Part shown: in pieces, positions 25,279 through 33,856 of the stretch
Layout of the letters: each line of letters begins with the position of its first letter
How positions within the stretch are numbered: position 1 is the first letter of the stretch
From: Burkholderia arboris
GTDB taxonomy: Bacteria > Pseudomonadota > Gammaproteobacteria > Burkholderiales > Burkholderiaceae
Assembly (NCBI RefSeq): GCF_902499125.1
Contig: NZ_CABVPX010000034.1
Location: 28,588 to 92,587 of the forward strand
DNA: 64,000 bases
Direction: 5' to 3'
Notes under the pieces: model-generated
Databases searched by the model: none
Seen by the model: only the letters and a program-made list of their open reading frames with translations
What the model was told of the DNA's origin: nothing
Program-made: the position numbers and the translations under genes

Positions 25279-26637
25279 ATGACCGGTATCGACTCCGTTG
25301 CGGCTGCGCTGCTGGCGAGCCGCCTCGACAGCCTGCTGACCGGCACCGTGTCGGCGCCCGCCGGCGGCGGCGCGACCTCGCAGGTCGGCACGCCGGGCGC
25401 CGGCGCGTCGTCCGCGCCGCCGGCCGGCAGTCCGCCCGCCGCGCCACCCGCTTCCACGCAGACCGCACTGTCCGATGTCGGGCGCGTGCTCGACGCGATC
25501 TCGCGCTCGGGCGGCGACGCGACGCCGGCGCTCGCCGGTCGTGTGCCGTTGCTGGCCGATCCCACCGTGCTGCTGACCGATACGGCCGTGCCGGCGCGCA
25601 TGCCGGCCGCCTCCGGTCCGGCGGCGCCGTCCACACCGGCTTCCGCCGAGGCGTCGTCTGCCGCGGCTGCGCGCGATGCGGCCGTGCCGCCGCCGGTTAT
25701 GGCGTTGCGTGCGGCGCTTGCGCAGGCCGTGAGCGAAAGCGGCCTCTTCTATGAATCCCATCTCGCGCAGTGGCTGGCCGGCCAGCGTCCGCTCGCCGCG
25801 CTGATGCGCGAACCGCAGGCGCGTCTGGCGGCCGCACTCGCGCCGGCCGACCCGGATGCCGCGTCGCACGATTCGACCGACGTGCTCGACGAACTGCTCG
25901 CACAACGCCCGCCGCTGCCGGCGTCCGCGCGGACCACCGCGCAACCGGGCACGCCGGCCCAGGCCGGCGCGCCGGCACGCGATCCCGCGCAGGCAATGCC
26001 GGCGGCCGCGCGGCAGGGCGCGTCGTTGCCGCCCGACGGCACCGATCCGCTGGGGACGCACGCCGATACGCGCTGGACGCCCGCGCGTGCCGGACTCGCG
26101 GCGGCGTCGTCCGATCCGCAGGCGCAGACGCTCGCGACCGTGCATCCGGCCGCGGTGCCGCTCGTCCGACAGCAGCTCGATGCGCTCGCGACCGACCAGT
26201 TTCGCTGGGCCGGCGAGGCATGGCCCGGCGCGCGGCTCGACTGGACGATCGAGCCGGACGAGCCGGGCAACCGGGGGCCGCGCGGCGGCGGTGACGACGC
26301 CGGCGACGGCATCGCGTGGCGCACGCGCCTCACGTTGACGCTGCCGTCGCTCGGCACGGTCGATGCCGAGCTGGTGCTGAACGGCGCGCAGCTCGTCGCG
26401 CGGCTGCGTGCGAACCACGCGGACGCGGACCGCCTCACGCGAAACGAGGCCGCGCTGCGGCAGCGGCTCGAAGGGTCGGGGCTCAAGGTGGGCGGGCTGT
26501 CGATCCGCGCGGTCGACGACGGGCCGGACGGCTTCGACCTGTTTGCCGCGCAGGCGGCGGCCGCCGCGTATGCGCGCGGCGCGGCCGGCGGACCGGATGC
26601 GCGAGTGCCGGGCGTCGATGACGAGGTGCTGCCATGA
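25279..26637 (+). CDS. Second FliK-like flagellar hook-length control protein
   Basis: A 452-residue protein with an Ala/Pro/Ser-rich, low-complexity N-terminal 270 residues. The structured C-terminus (about residues 280-430) resembles the FliK/Flg_hook domain (ARLDWTIEPDE..., AWRTRLTLTLPSLGTVDAELVLNGAQLVARLRA). It is a family relative, clearly different from the canonical FliK at 16473-17831. ATG 25279 begins 21 bp after the palindromic element. The gene overlaps the downstream FlhB-tail gene. It might modulate hook length or export switching, or serve a different secreted substrate. Confidence 0.8.
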   Translation: MTGIDSVAAALLASRLDSLLTGTVSAPAGGGATSQVGTPGAGASSAPPAGSPPAAPPASTQTALSDVGRVLDAISRSGGDATPALAGRVPLLADPTVLLTDTAVPARMPAASGPAAPSTPASAEASSAAAARDAAVPPPVMALRAALAQAVSESGLFYESHLAQWLAGQRPLAALMREPQARLAAALAPADPDAASHDSTDVLDELLAQRPPLPASARTTAQPGTPAQAGAPARDPAQAMPAAARQGASLPPDGTDPLGTHADTRWTPARAGLAAASSDPQAQTLATVHPAAVPLVRQQLDALATDQFRWAGEAWPGARLDWTIEPDEPGNRGPRGGGDDAGDGIAWRTRLTLTLPSLGTVDAELVLNGAQLVARLRANHADADRLTRNEAALRQRLEGSGLKVGGLSIRAVDDGPDGFDLFAAQAAAAAYARGAAGGPDARVPGVDDEVLP

Positions 26638-26951
26638 GCATGACGTCCCGCAAGCGCGCGGCCGCGCTCGTCTACGACCCGAAAGGCGGCGATGCGGCGC
26701 CGCGCGTGGTCGCGAAGGGGTACGGCGTGCTCGCGGAGATGATCGTCGCGCGTGCGCACGACGCCGGGCTGTACGTGCATACGGCACCGGAGATGGTGTC
26801 GCTGCTGATGCAGGTCGATCTCGACGACCGGATTCCGCCGCAGCTCTACCAGGCCGTCGCGGACCTGCTCGCGTGGTTGTACGCGCTCGATCGCACCGAG
26901 CCCGAGCCGGGCGACGCCGCGCCGCGTTTCCCGCTGCCGCCGTTGCGCTGA
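26634..26951 (+). CDS. Stand-alone FlhB C-terminal-domain-like protein
   Basis: A 105-residue soluble protein similar to the cytoplasmic domain of FlhB/YscU. The segment RKRAAALVYDPKGGDAAPRVVAKGYGVLAEMIVARAHDAGLYVHTAPEMVSLLMQVDLDDRIPPQLYQAVADLLAWLY aligns in pattern with the FlhB-C substrate-specificity switch. No NPTH autocleavage motif is present (YDPKGGDAAP stands in its place) and there are no membrane helices. Stand-alone FlhB-like proteins (for example YlqH of Bacillus) are known. It overlaps the FliK-like gene by 4 bp, and FliK and FlhB-C interact in export switching. The pairing supports a joint role. Confidence 0.85.
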   Translation: MSMTSRKRAAALVYDPKGGDAAPRVVAKGYGVLAEMIVARAHDAGLYVHTAPEMVSLLMQVDLDDRIPPQLYQAVADLLAWLYALDRTEPEPGDAAPRFPLPPLR

Positions 26952-27129
26952 ACGGCCTGCTGCCGCGCGGCTGCTTGCGAAATGCTATCTCGATCTTTCG
27001 AGATGATTTCGCTGGCATCTGCCGGCTATCGTTCGGCATCGCACCGCAACGCGGGCGCTTCTCTCGCGTTTTTTTGCTCATCGAACCTGGCGCCGCGTAC
27101 CCGCCAGGATTGAGCCGGCAATAGATTTA

Positions 27130-27148
27130 TGTAATGATATCCATTCTC
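27130..27148. promoter_or_regulatory. Predicted Fur box
   Basis: The 19-mer TGTAATGATATCCATTCTC matches the consensus GATAATGATAATCATTATC at 14 positions. It lies about 75 bp upstream of the PepSY gene in an otherwise GC-rich stretch. Iron-dependent repression by Fur is inferred. Confidence 0.65.
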
Positions 27149-27220
27149 ATTTTCATGTTGATCGGGCGGCGCGCATGCCTTGCGCGCCGCCCGTTGTTTT
27201 GAACGAATGGATACTTTCGC

Positions 27221-27955
27221 GTGAACGCGCCCGAAACGATCGACCCGCCCAAGGCGGGCATGCCGCTCGCCGGCGTCACCGTGCTGCACCCGGCGGGCCG
27301 CCCGCTGAGCGACGGCGAGCTGGCTGCGCGCCGCCAGCGCTCGCGCCGCGCAACCTTCATCAAGTGGCTGCGCAAGGTGCACGGCTGGGTCGGGCTGTGG
27401 GGCGCGGTGCTCGGGCTGTTGTTCGGCGTGACGGGCGTGCTGCTGAACCACCGCGCGCCGCCGCTGAAGATTTCGACCGGCGAGCCGCAGGTCGAGGAAC
27501 TGCAGATCGCGCTGCCGAGCCCGGTGCCGAAGACGCCCGCCGCGATGACGAAGTGGCTGCAGCAGGCGCTGCACTTCGACGGCAAGCCGGGGCGCATGCG
27601 CAAGGAGCCCGCGCAGGCCGTCGCGTGGGGCGACCAACGCGTGATGCAGCCGGAGCACTGGCAATTCGGCGTATTCGGCCCGCACCAGAACCTGCAGGCC
27701 GAGTACTGGGTCGGCAACGGCTACGTGTCGGTGAAGCGCACGGGCAACACGTTCCTGACGACGCTGAACAACCTGCATCGCGGCGTCGGGATGAACCTCG
27801 GCTGGGTGCTGCTGATGGACACGATCGCAGGCTCGCTGATCCTGCTGTCGCTGACGGGCGTGCTGCTGTGGACCGAGCTGAACAAGCGCCGTACGGTTGG
27901 CGTCGTGCTGGTGGTCGGTTCGGTTGCCGCGGCGCTCGCTGCCGGCCTGACCTGA
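27221..27955 (+). CDS. PepSY-associated transmembrane helix protein
   Basis: A 244-residue inner-membrane protein of the PepSY-TM type (PiuB-like), often tied to iron/siderophore uptake. Helix 1 is WVGLWGAVLGLLFGVTGVLL (about residues 52-72). A large periplasmic part carries a PepSY-like region (LHFDGKPGRMRKEP...). The C-terminal LNNLHRGVGMNLGWVLLMDTIAGSLILLSLTGVLLW gives helix 2 and a final helix follows. The start is GTG 27221. A Fur box upstream fits iron control. No TonB receptor gene is adjacent. Confidence 0.85.
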   Translation: MNAPETIDPPKAGMPLAGVTVLHPAGRPLSDGELAARRQRSRRATFIKWLRKVHGWVGLWGAVLGLLFGVTGVLLNHRAPPLKISTGEPQVEELQIALPSPVPKTPAAMTKWLQQALHFDGKPGRMRKEPAQAVAWGDQRVMQPEHWQFGVFGPHQNLQAEYWVGNGYVSVKRTGNTFLTTLNNLHRGVGMNLGWVLLMDTIAGSLILLSLTGVLLWTELNKRRTVGVVLVVGSVAAALAAGLT

Positions 27956-28019
27956 CCGGATCGGCGATCGCGCCGGGCTGTCACCGGCGCGCACCGTATC
28001 GGCGGCGCGCCGCCGTGGC

Positions 28020-29048
28020 TCAGAGTCCGCAGGCCGCGCCGCTGTTTGCCGCGATTTCGCGCGCGGCCTTCGCGCCTTCGACCTGCAGGATCGTCGGCAG
28101 CGACACGTGGTTCTTCGCGGCGGTGATCTCGGCAAGGATCGAGATCGCGATTTCCGGTGGTGTCCGGCTGCCGATGTAGATGCCGGCCGGCCCGTGCAGC
28201 CGGCCCAGTTCCGCTTCGTTCAGGTCGAATTCGCGCAGCCGCTCGCGCCGCGCCGCGTTGTTGCGCCGCGAGCCGAGCGCGCCCACGTAGAACGCGGGCG
28301 TCTTCAGCGCCTCCATCAGCGCGAGATCGTCGAGCTTCGGATCGTGCGTCAGCGCGATCACCGCCGAACGCGCGTCGAGCTTCATGTCGAGCACCGTATC
28401 GTCGGGCATCGTGCGCACGACGCGCGTGCCCGGCACGTCCCACGCATCCGTGTATTCCTCGCGCGGATCGCACACCGTCACCTGGTAGTCGAGCCCGACC
28501 GCGATCTGGCACAGATAGCGCGACAGCTGGCCGGCGCCGATCACGAGCATCCGGTAGCGCGGCCCGTGGATCGACACGAGCCGTTCGCCGTCGAAGGCGA
28601 GCCCGTCGGTCGCCTGCGCGGGCGACAGCGACGCACGGCCGGTCGCGAGCGTCATCGTGCGCGTGACGAGGCGGCCGGCCTCGACTTCCGCGCACAGCCC
28701 GGCAATCCCGCTGTCGCGCGTGAGCGGCTCGAGCACGAGCTGGATCGTGCCGCCGCAAGGCAGCCCGAAGCGGTGCGCTTCCTCGGCCGTCACGCCGTAC
28801 TTGAGCGCTTCCGGGCGCGCGTCGGCCGCGATGCCGCTCGCGTGCACGCGGGCGATCAGGTCGTCCTCGATGCAGCCGCCGGACACGGAGCCGACCACCA
28901 GGCCGTCCTCGCGCACCGCGAGCATCGCGCCTTCGGGGCGCGGCGACGAGCCCCACGTCTTCACGACCGTCACGAGCAGGACGCGGCGTCCTTCTTCGAG
29001 CCAGCGCGCGCTGGATTTCAGTACATCGAGATCGACGCTTTCCATCAT
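28020..29048 (-). CDS. XdhC/CoxI family protein
   Basis: XdhC-type proteins bind molybdenum cofactor and insert its sulfurated form into xanthine dehydrogenase-like enzymes. The 342-residue protein has the N-terminal XdhC_CoxI domain (TWGSSPRPEGAMLAVREDG, GSVSGGCIEDD, GLPCGGTIQL). Its C-terminal Rossmann domain holds VIGAGQLSRYL and ALGSRRNNAARRERL. AGGAAAAG precedes ATG 29048, and the next codon 29045 is also ATG. No xdhAB or other molybdo-hydroxylase gene is in the window, so its target enzyme is encoded elsewhere. Confidence 0.88.
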   Translation of the reverse strand: MMESVDLDVLKSSARWLEEGRRVLLVTVVKTWGSSPRPEGAMLAVREDGLVVGSVSGGCIEDDLIARVHASGIAADARPEALKYGVTAEEAHRFGLPCGGTIQLVLEPLTRDSGIAGLCAEVEAGRLVTRTMTLATGRASLSPAQATDGLAFDGERLVSIHGPRYRMLVIGAGQLSRYLCQIAVGLDYQVTVCDPREEYTDAWDVPGTRVVRTMPDDTVLDMKLDARSAVIALTHDPKLDDLALMEALKTPAFYVGALGSRRNNAARRERLREFDLNEAELGRLHGPAGIYIGSRTPPEIAISILAEITAAKNHVSLPTILQVEGAKAAREIAANSGAACGL

Positions 29049-29310
29049 CTTTTCCTGTTGCCGGACGGCCCGCTGCCCGGTACCGTCGTTCGATGGCGGG
29101 ATTATGAACCGCGCGGCGCTTGCGTGCAGGCAGTGCGGTGGCGCGTGCGGGCAAATCCGGAGGATCGGGCAAGACATCGCGACGATCGGATAGCGATCGC
29201 TCGCGGGAGCGGCGCAGCGGCCGGTTCGGGGGAGGGGGGCCGCACGGGGCCGGTGGCGGCCCCGTGCGGTGGGCGTCGCGACGCGCGGCCTGCGCGCGCC
29301 GCCACGGCGC

Positions 29311-30717
29311 TCAGTGCGCGTCGTGGTGACCGTGCGCGAGCTTCGAGTGGTGGCGCGAGTACAGGAAGTAGATCACGAGACCGATCACGAGCCAGATGCC
29401 GAATGCGGCCCACGTGACGGGCTGCAGGTTCAGCATCAGGAACAGGCACGCCGCGACCGCGAGGATCGGCACCACGGGCACGCCCGGGCAGCGGAACGCG
29501 CGCGGCAGATCGGGGTGCGTGCGGCGCAGCACGAGCACCGCGATCGACACCATCGAGAACGCCGCGAGCGTGCCGATGTTGATCAGCTCGGCGAGCACGT
29601 TGAGCGGCACGAGCGCGGCGATCAGCCCGAAGAACAGGCCGACGAGCCAGGTCGTCAGGAACGGCGTCGCGTAGCGCGGGTGCACGCGCGACAGCATCGA
29701 CGGCAGCAGCCCGTCGCGCGACATCGCGAAGATCACGCGGGTCTGGCCGTAGCTCATCACGAGGATCACGGTCAGCATGCCGAGCACGGCGCCGAGATCG
29801 ATGAAGCCGGCGACCCACTTCTCGCCGGCGACCTGCAGCGCGTACGAGATCGGGTGCGAGATGTTCGCGTACTGGGCTGCCGGCACGATGCCGGTCGCGA
29901 CTGCGGCGACCGTCACGTACAGCACCGCGCACACCGCGAGCGACGCGATGATGCCGATCGGCAAATCGCGTTTCGGGTTCTTCACTTCCTCGGCCGCCGA
30001 CGACACCGCGTCGAAGCCGATGAACGCGAAGAACATCACGGCCGCCGCGCCGAACACGCCGTTCCAGCCGTGCGGCATGAACGGCTTCCAGTTCGCGGGC
30101 GTCACGTGGAACAGGCCGACCGCGATCACGAGCAGCACGACCGACACCTTGATGAACACCATGATGTTGTTGATGCGGGTCGATTCGCGGATGCCGATCG
30201 ACAGCAGCGTCGTGATCACGATCATCACGAGGAACGCGGGCAGGTTGAACCACGTGACGACGCCCGGCACCGCGCCGGGCGCGGCCGTCAGCACGGTCGG
30301 CAGCGACAGCCCGAAGCCCTGCAGCAGCGACTGCAGGTAGCCCGACCAGCCGACCGACACGGCCGACGACGCGAGGCCGTACTCGAGCATCAGGTCCCAG
30401 CCGATGATCCACGCGACGAGCTCGCCGAGCGTTGCGTACGAATACGTGTAGATCGAGCCGGCAACGGGGATCGTCGACGCGAATTCCGCGTACGACAGCG
30501 CCGCGAGGCCGCATGCGATCGCGGCGATCACGAACGACAGCATCAGGGCGGGGCCGGCTTGCACGGCGCCGGTGCCGGTCAGCACGAAGATGCCGGTGCC
30601 GATGATCGCGCCGATGCCGAGGAAGGTGAGGTCGATCGCGTCGAGCGCTTTCTTGAGCCCGGCGGCGTGCGCGCCGGCGATCATGCGATCGACGTTTTTC
30701 TTGCGGAAGAGAGACAT
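29311..30717 (-). CDS. APC-family (cationic) amino acid permease
   Basis: A 468-residue permease with twelve or more hydrophobic segments. The N-terminal FRKKNVDRMIAG...LKKALDAIDLTFLGIGAIIGTGIFVLTG is typical of the cationic amino acid transporter (CAT/YfnA) subgroup. AAVMFFAFIGFDAVSSAAEEVKNPKRDLPIGI is the subgroup's TM6-TM7 signature. A His-rich tail ends the protein (RHHSKLAHGHHDAH). It is monocistronic, and the substrate is probably a cationic or branched amino acid. Confidence 0.9.
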   Translation of the reverse strand: MSLFRKKNVDRMIAGAHAAGLKKALDAIDLTFLGIGAIIGTGIFVLTGTGAVQAGPALMLSFVIAAIACGLAALSYAEFASTIPVAGSIYTYSYATLGELVAWIIGWDLMLEYGLASSAVSVGWSGYLQSLLQGFGLSLPTVLTAAPGAVPGVVTWFNLPAFLVMIVITTLLSIGIRESTRINNIMVFIKVSVVLLVIAVGLFHVTPANWKPFMPHGWNGVFGAAAVMFFAFIGFDAVSSAAEEVKNPKRDLPIGIIASLAVCAVLYVTVAAVATGIVPAAQYANISHPISYALQVAGEKWVAGFIDLGAVLGMLTVILVMSYGQTRVIFAMSRDGLLPSMLSRVHPRYATPFLTTWLVGLFFGLIAALVPLNVLAELINIGTLAAFSMVSIAVLVLRRTHPDLPRAFRCPGVPVVPILAVAACLFLMLNLQPVTWAAFGIWLVIGLVIYFLYSRHHSKLAHGHHDAH

Positions 30718-30962
30718 TGCGGATGAATCGCCAGCGCGCGCAGGCGCGGGGGCGCTGACTGAGTGAAAACCCGTAATTTTAGCCGATTTGACGAACAAGA
30801 CCCGCTGCGGCGCAGCGGCGCGCCGCGGAATCGTCCGACAAAACAAGCGCTTGCGCGCAAAAAACGGGCGGCGGTTGAAGGCGACGCGGCGTGTGCCGCG
30901 TCATGGAATCGGACGAATCCGATGGAGCAGGTGAATCCGGCGGAACAGGCGGATCGGGCGGA

Positions 30963-31619
30963 TCAGGCGCCGGCGGTGGGCGCCATGTCGACGAGCCGGT
31001 TGCTCATCACGTAGAACGTGAGTTCCGCGTTGTTCGACAGCCGCATCTTCTCGAGCAGCCGCGACCGGTACACGCTCACCGTCTTCACGGACAGCGACAG
31101 CGTGTTCGCGATGTCGGTGAGCCGCTTGCCCGACGCGAGCATGCAGAGCGTCTGGTATTCGCGGTCGGACAGCTTCTCGTGCGGCAGCGGCTCGTTCTCG
31201 AACGACACGTATTCGGCGAGCGCCTCGGCCATCGCGGGGCTCACGTACTTGCGGCCGGCCGCGACCTGCTGGATCGCGCCGATCATCTGCGCGGCGTTGA
31301 CCGTCTTCGACAGGTAGCCGGCCGCGCCGGCCTTCAGCGCGCGCACCGCGTACTGGTCCTCGCGGTACATCGAGAACATCAGCACCGGCGTGCGCGACAG
31401 CTTGCGCTTGAGGCGCTTGAGCACCTCGATGCCGTTCGTGTCGGGCAGCGAGATGTCGAGCAGGATCACGTCGAATTCCTGCTTGTCGACGGCGGCCATT
31501 GCGTCGCCGCCGGTTTCGGCCTCGGTCACGTCGCGTGCGACGCCGCGGTCGATCAGCAACTGGCGGATCCCTTGCCGGACGATCGCGTGATCGTCCACGA
31601 GCAGGATGTTCAGGCTCAT
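30963..31619 (-). CDS. NarL/FixJ-type response regulator
   Basis: A 218-residue response regulator. The receiver domain has the acidic pocket VDDH (residues 8-11), phospho-acceptor Asp55 in VILLDISLPD, and Lys in AGYLSKTVN. A C-terminal LuxR-type helix-turn-helix (LSDREYQTLCMLASGKRLTDIANTLSLSVKTVSVYRSRLLEKM) follows. It is 7 bp downstream of the histidine kinase gene and certainly its partner. The signal and regulon are unknown. Confidence 0.93.
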   Translation of the reverse strand: MSLNILLVDDHAIVRQGIRQLLIDRGVARDVTEAETGGDAMAAVDKQEFDVILLDISLPDTNGIEVLKRLKRKLSRTPVLMFSMYREDQYAVRALKAGAAGYLSKTVNAAQMIGAIQQVAAGRKYVSPAMAEALAEYVSFENEPLPHEKLSDREYQTLCMLASGKRLTDIANTLSLSVKTVSVYRSRLLEKMRLSNNAELTFYVMSNRLVDMAPTAGA

Positions 31620-31626
31620 GGCGACC

Positions 31627-32442
31627 TCACGAAAGCGACGCGCGGCGGGCCGCGACGGGCACCGCGAGCAGCGAATCCCACGCGAAGCGCGCGGTGACGC
31701 GCGTGCCGTGGCCGGCATCCGGCGTGGCCGTGTCGAAGCTGCCGCCGAACGCCTCGCAGCGGGCGCGCATGCCCGCGAGGCCATAGCCGCTGCGGCGGTT
31801 CCGGGAGAAACCGGTCCCATCGTCGGCGACAATCAGTGACAGATGCGTGCCGTCGGTGACGATCCGTACGTCGACCGACGTTGCGCGCGCGTGCTTCGCG
31901 ACGTTCGACAGCGCTTCCTGCGCGACACGGAACACCGCGAGCGCGCTGGCGCCGGCGATCTGCGTCAGGCGCGCGTCGGCTGCGCACACGAAGCTCGTGC
32001 GCAGGCCCGTGCGGGCCGCATGGGTGTCGATCCACGACGACAGCGCGCCGATCACGCCTGCGTCGAGCGCCGGCGTGTCGCGTTCGTCGATGAGCCGGCG
32101 ATTCGCGTCGGTGGCGGCGTCGAGCGCCTGCTGCGCCAGCTCCAGCGCGCGCAGGCAGCCGTCCGGCGCATCGGCCGGCAGCCACGTTTGAACGTTTGCG
32201 AGCGCGAAACGCGCAGCGGTCAATTCGGCGCCGAGTCCGTCGTGCAGCTCGCCGGCCAGGTGGCGGCGGGCCGCTTCGTCGGCGGCGAGCAGTTGGGCGG
32301 AAAGTGCCGCGATCCGCGCGGCGGAGGCGTCGCGTTTCGACGCTGCGCCGGCGATGGGCGGAGTAACGGCGCCGCTGTGCACGAGCTGCCGCGGCGGGAA
32401 CGGGGCGTGGGCGCTCGAGGGCGCGTTAAGCGACGTATCCAT
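31627..32442 (-). CDS. Soluble NarL-type (HisKA_3) histidine kinase
   Basis: A 271-residue kinase without any predicted membrane helix. Residues 1-45 are low-complexity. The dimerisation/phospho-acceptor helix RRHLAGELHDGLGAEL carries His67. The ATPase part shows EALSNVAKHA (N box), VADDGTGF (G1) and GYGLAGMRARC (G2). No sensor domain (PAS, GAF, HAMP) is present, so input must be through the N-terminus or another protein. ATG 32442 has GGGAGAG before it. It is the first gene of a two-gene operon. Confidence 0.9.
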   Translation of the reverse strand: MDTSLNAPSSAHAPFPPRQLVHSGAVTPPIAGAASKRDASAARIAALSAQLLAADEAARRHLAGELHDGLGAELTAARFALANVQTWLPADAPDGCLRALELAQQALDAATDANRRLIDERDTPALDAGVIGALSSWIDTHAARTGLRTSFVCAADARLTQIAGASALAVFRVAQEALSNVAKHARATSVDVRIVTDGTHLSLIVADDGTGFSRNRRSGYGLAGMRARCEAFGGSFDTATPDAGHGTRVTARFAWDSLLAVPVAARRASLS

Positions 32443-32801
32443 GACTCTCCCTGCTGTCAGAAAGCGGTTCAGACACCGGCTGGCTGCGTGGATCGGCTGC
32501 CGTTTTGACGACGGTTGCCGCCAGAGAATCGCTCCATGCCGAGGTAACAAAAGTTACGTCTTGTAACGCTTGCATCCGACCCTTCCACTCTCATTCAAAC
32601 GGCAACCACGCGCGGCGAATAATATCTCAAAATTTCCGAAAAGGTCATGTCGGGCGGACATTTAAGGGTAAATGTGAATAATCGGAATGAACCTGTTGTA
32701 GGAAAAACACTGACACCCGAACACCGGACGATGCCGTATCCAAATGTAACTATTTGAGATGGGATGGTCCCAGTTTGTTACGAATTCGCCAAGTAGGGAT
32801 G
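32443..32801. promoter_or_regulatory. AT-richer regulatory region upstream of the kinase operon, with palindromes
   Basis: About 360 bases without a gene, clearly less GC-rich than the neighbours. GTAAC/GTTAC/GTAAC half-sites stand at 32544, 32553 and 32563, one helical turn apart, about 100-120 bp before the kinase start. A perfect 7-bp palindrome with a 4-bp spacer (ACATTTA-AGGG-TAAATGT) lies at 32658-32675. Autoregulation by the response regulator is one possibility. Confidence 0.45.
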
Positions 32802-32829
32802 AAAAAAAACCGGAGCTTTTGCTCCGGTT
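32802..32829 (-). terminator. Intrinsic terminator of fpr
   Basis: On the minus strand, ACCGGAGC-AAAA-GCTCCGGT forms the stem and loop, followed by eight T (A run at 32802-32809). It lies 30 bp after the fpr stop. Confidence 0.9.
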
Positions 32830-32858
32830 CTTGATGCGGCACAAATTTCGGGGGCGGA

Positions 32859-33629
32859 TCAGTCCACGAAGGCGCGCTCGATCACGTAGTGGCCCGGTGC
32901 GCTGTTCTTGCCTTCGACGAGGCCGGCCTGCTTCAGCAGGTCGGTCGTGTCCTTCAGCATCGCGGTGCTGCCGCACAGCATCACGCGGTCGTTTTCCGGC
33001 GAGAACGGCGGGACGTCGAGATCCGTGAACAGCTTGCCCGTCGCGATCAGGTCGGTGATCCGGCCTTCGTTGTCGAACGCTTCGCGCGTGACCGTCGGGT
33101 AGTAGACGAGCTTTTCCTTGATGATGTCGCCCAGGTACTCGTGGCCCGGCAGGTCGTGCTTGATGAAGTCCATGTACGCGAGCTCGCCCTTCAGGCGGCA
33201 CGTGTGCGTCAGGATCACCTTGTCGAAGCGGTCGTAGATCTCCGGATCGCGGATGATCGACATGAACGGCGCGAGGCCCGTGCCCGTCGACAGCATCCAC
33301 AGCGTCTTGCCCGGCAGCAGGTTGTCGGCGACCAGCGTGCCCGTCGGCTTCTTGCCGATCAGCACGGTGTCGCCGACCTTCAGGTGCTGCAGGCGCGACG
33401 TCAGCGGGCCGTTCTGGACCTTGATGCTGAAGAATTCGAGATGCTCTTCGTAGTTCGGGCTGACGATCGAGTAGGCGCGCGCGAGCGGCTTGCCGTCGAC
33501 CTCGAGGCCGACCATCGTGAATTCGCCGTTGTTGAAGCGCAGGCTCGCCTCACGGGTGCAGGTGAAGCTGAACAGCGTGTCGGTCCAGTGATGGACGGAT
33601 TGGACGGTGGCGGTGTCGTATTTGCTCAT
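32859..33629 (-). CDS. fpr: Ferredoxin--NADP(+) reductase
   Basis: A 256-residue FAD enzyme exchanging electrons between NADPH and ferredoxin/flavodoxin, used in oxidative stress defence and Fe-S metabolism. RAYSIVSP is the FAD-binding RxYS motif. GTGLAPFMSIIRD is the NADP pyrophosphate site, and VMLCGSTAMLKDTTDLL lies in the nicotinamide half. The C-terminal GHYVIERAFVD matches the bacterial subclass I type. It is monocistronic with its own terminator. Confidence 0.95.
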   Translation of the reverse strand: MSKYDTATVQSVHHWTDTLFSFTCTREASLRFNNGEFTMVGLEVDGKPLARAYSIVSPNYEEHLEFFSIKVQNGPLTSRLQHLKVGDTVLIGKKPTGTLVADNLLPGKTLWMLSTGTGLAPFMSIIRDPEIYDRFDKVILTHTCRLKGELAYMDFIKHDLPGHEYLGDIIKEKLVYYPTVTREAFDNEGRITDLIATGKLFTDLDVPPFSPENDRVMLCGSTAMLKDTTDLLKQAGLVEGKNSAPGHYVIERAFVD

Positions 33630-33856
33630 GGCTTTGAAAACGGACGCGCGTAGCGAACGCGTGTATCGGGCCCAAAAACGGGCAAAAAAACCGAGTGCGA
33701 CGGCCCGATCACGGATCGGCCGGCCGGCGCGTCGGACACGCGCCTTCTCGATGACAGACGTTTGAGGAACTCGTTATTTTACCCTGTTGACGCGGATCGC
33801 GGGCTTGACCCCCGCGGCTGCGCGGATTTGGCGCAACAAATTCTTTCGACGAGCTT

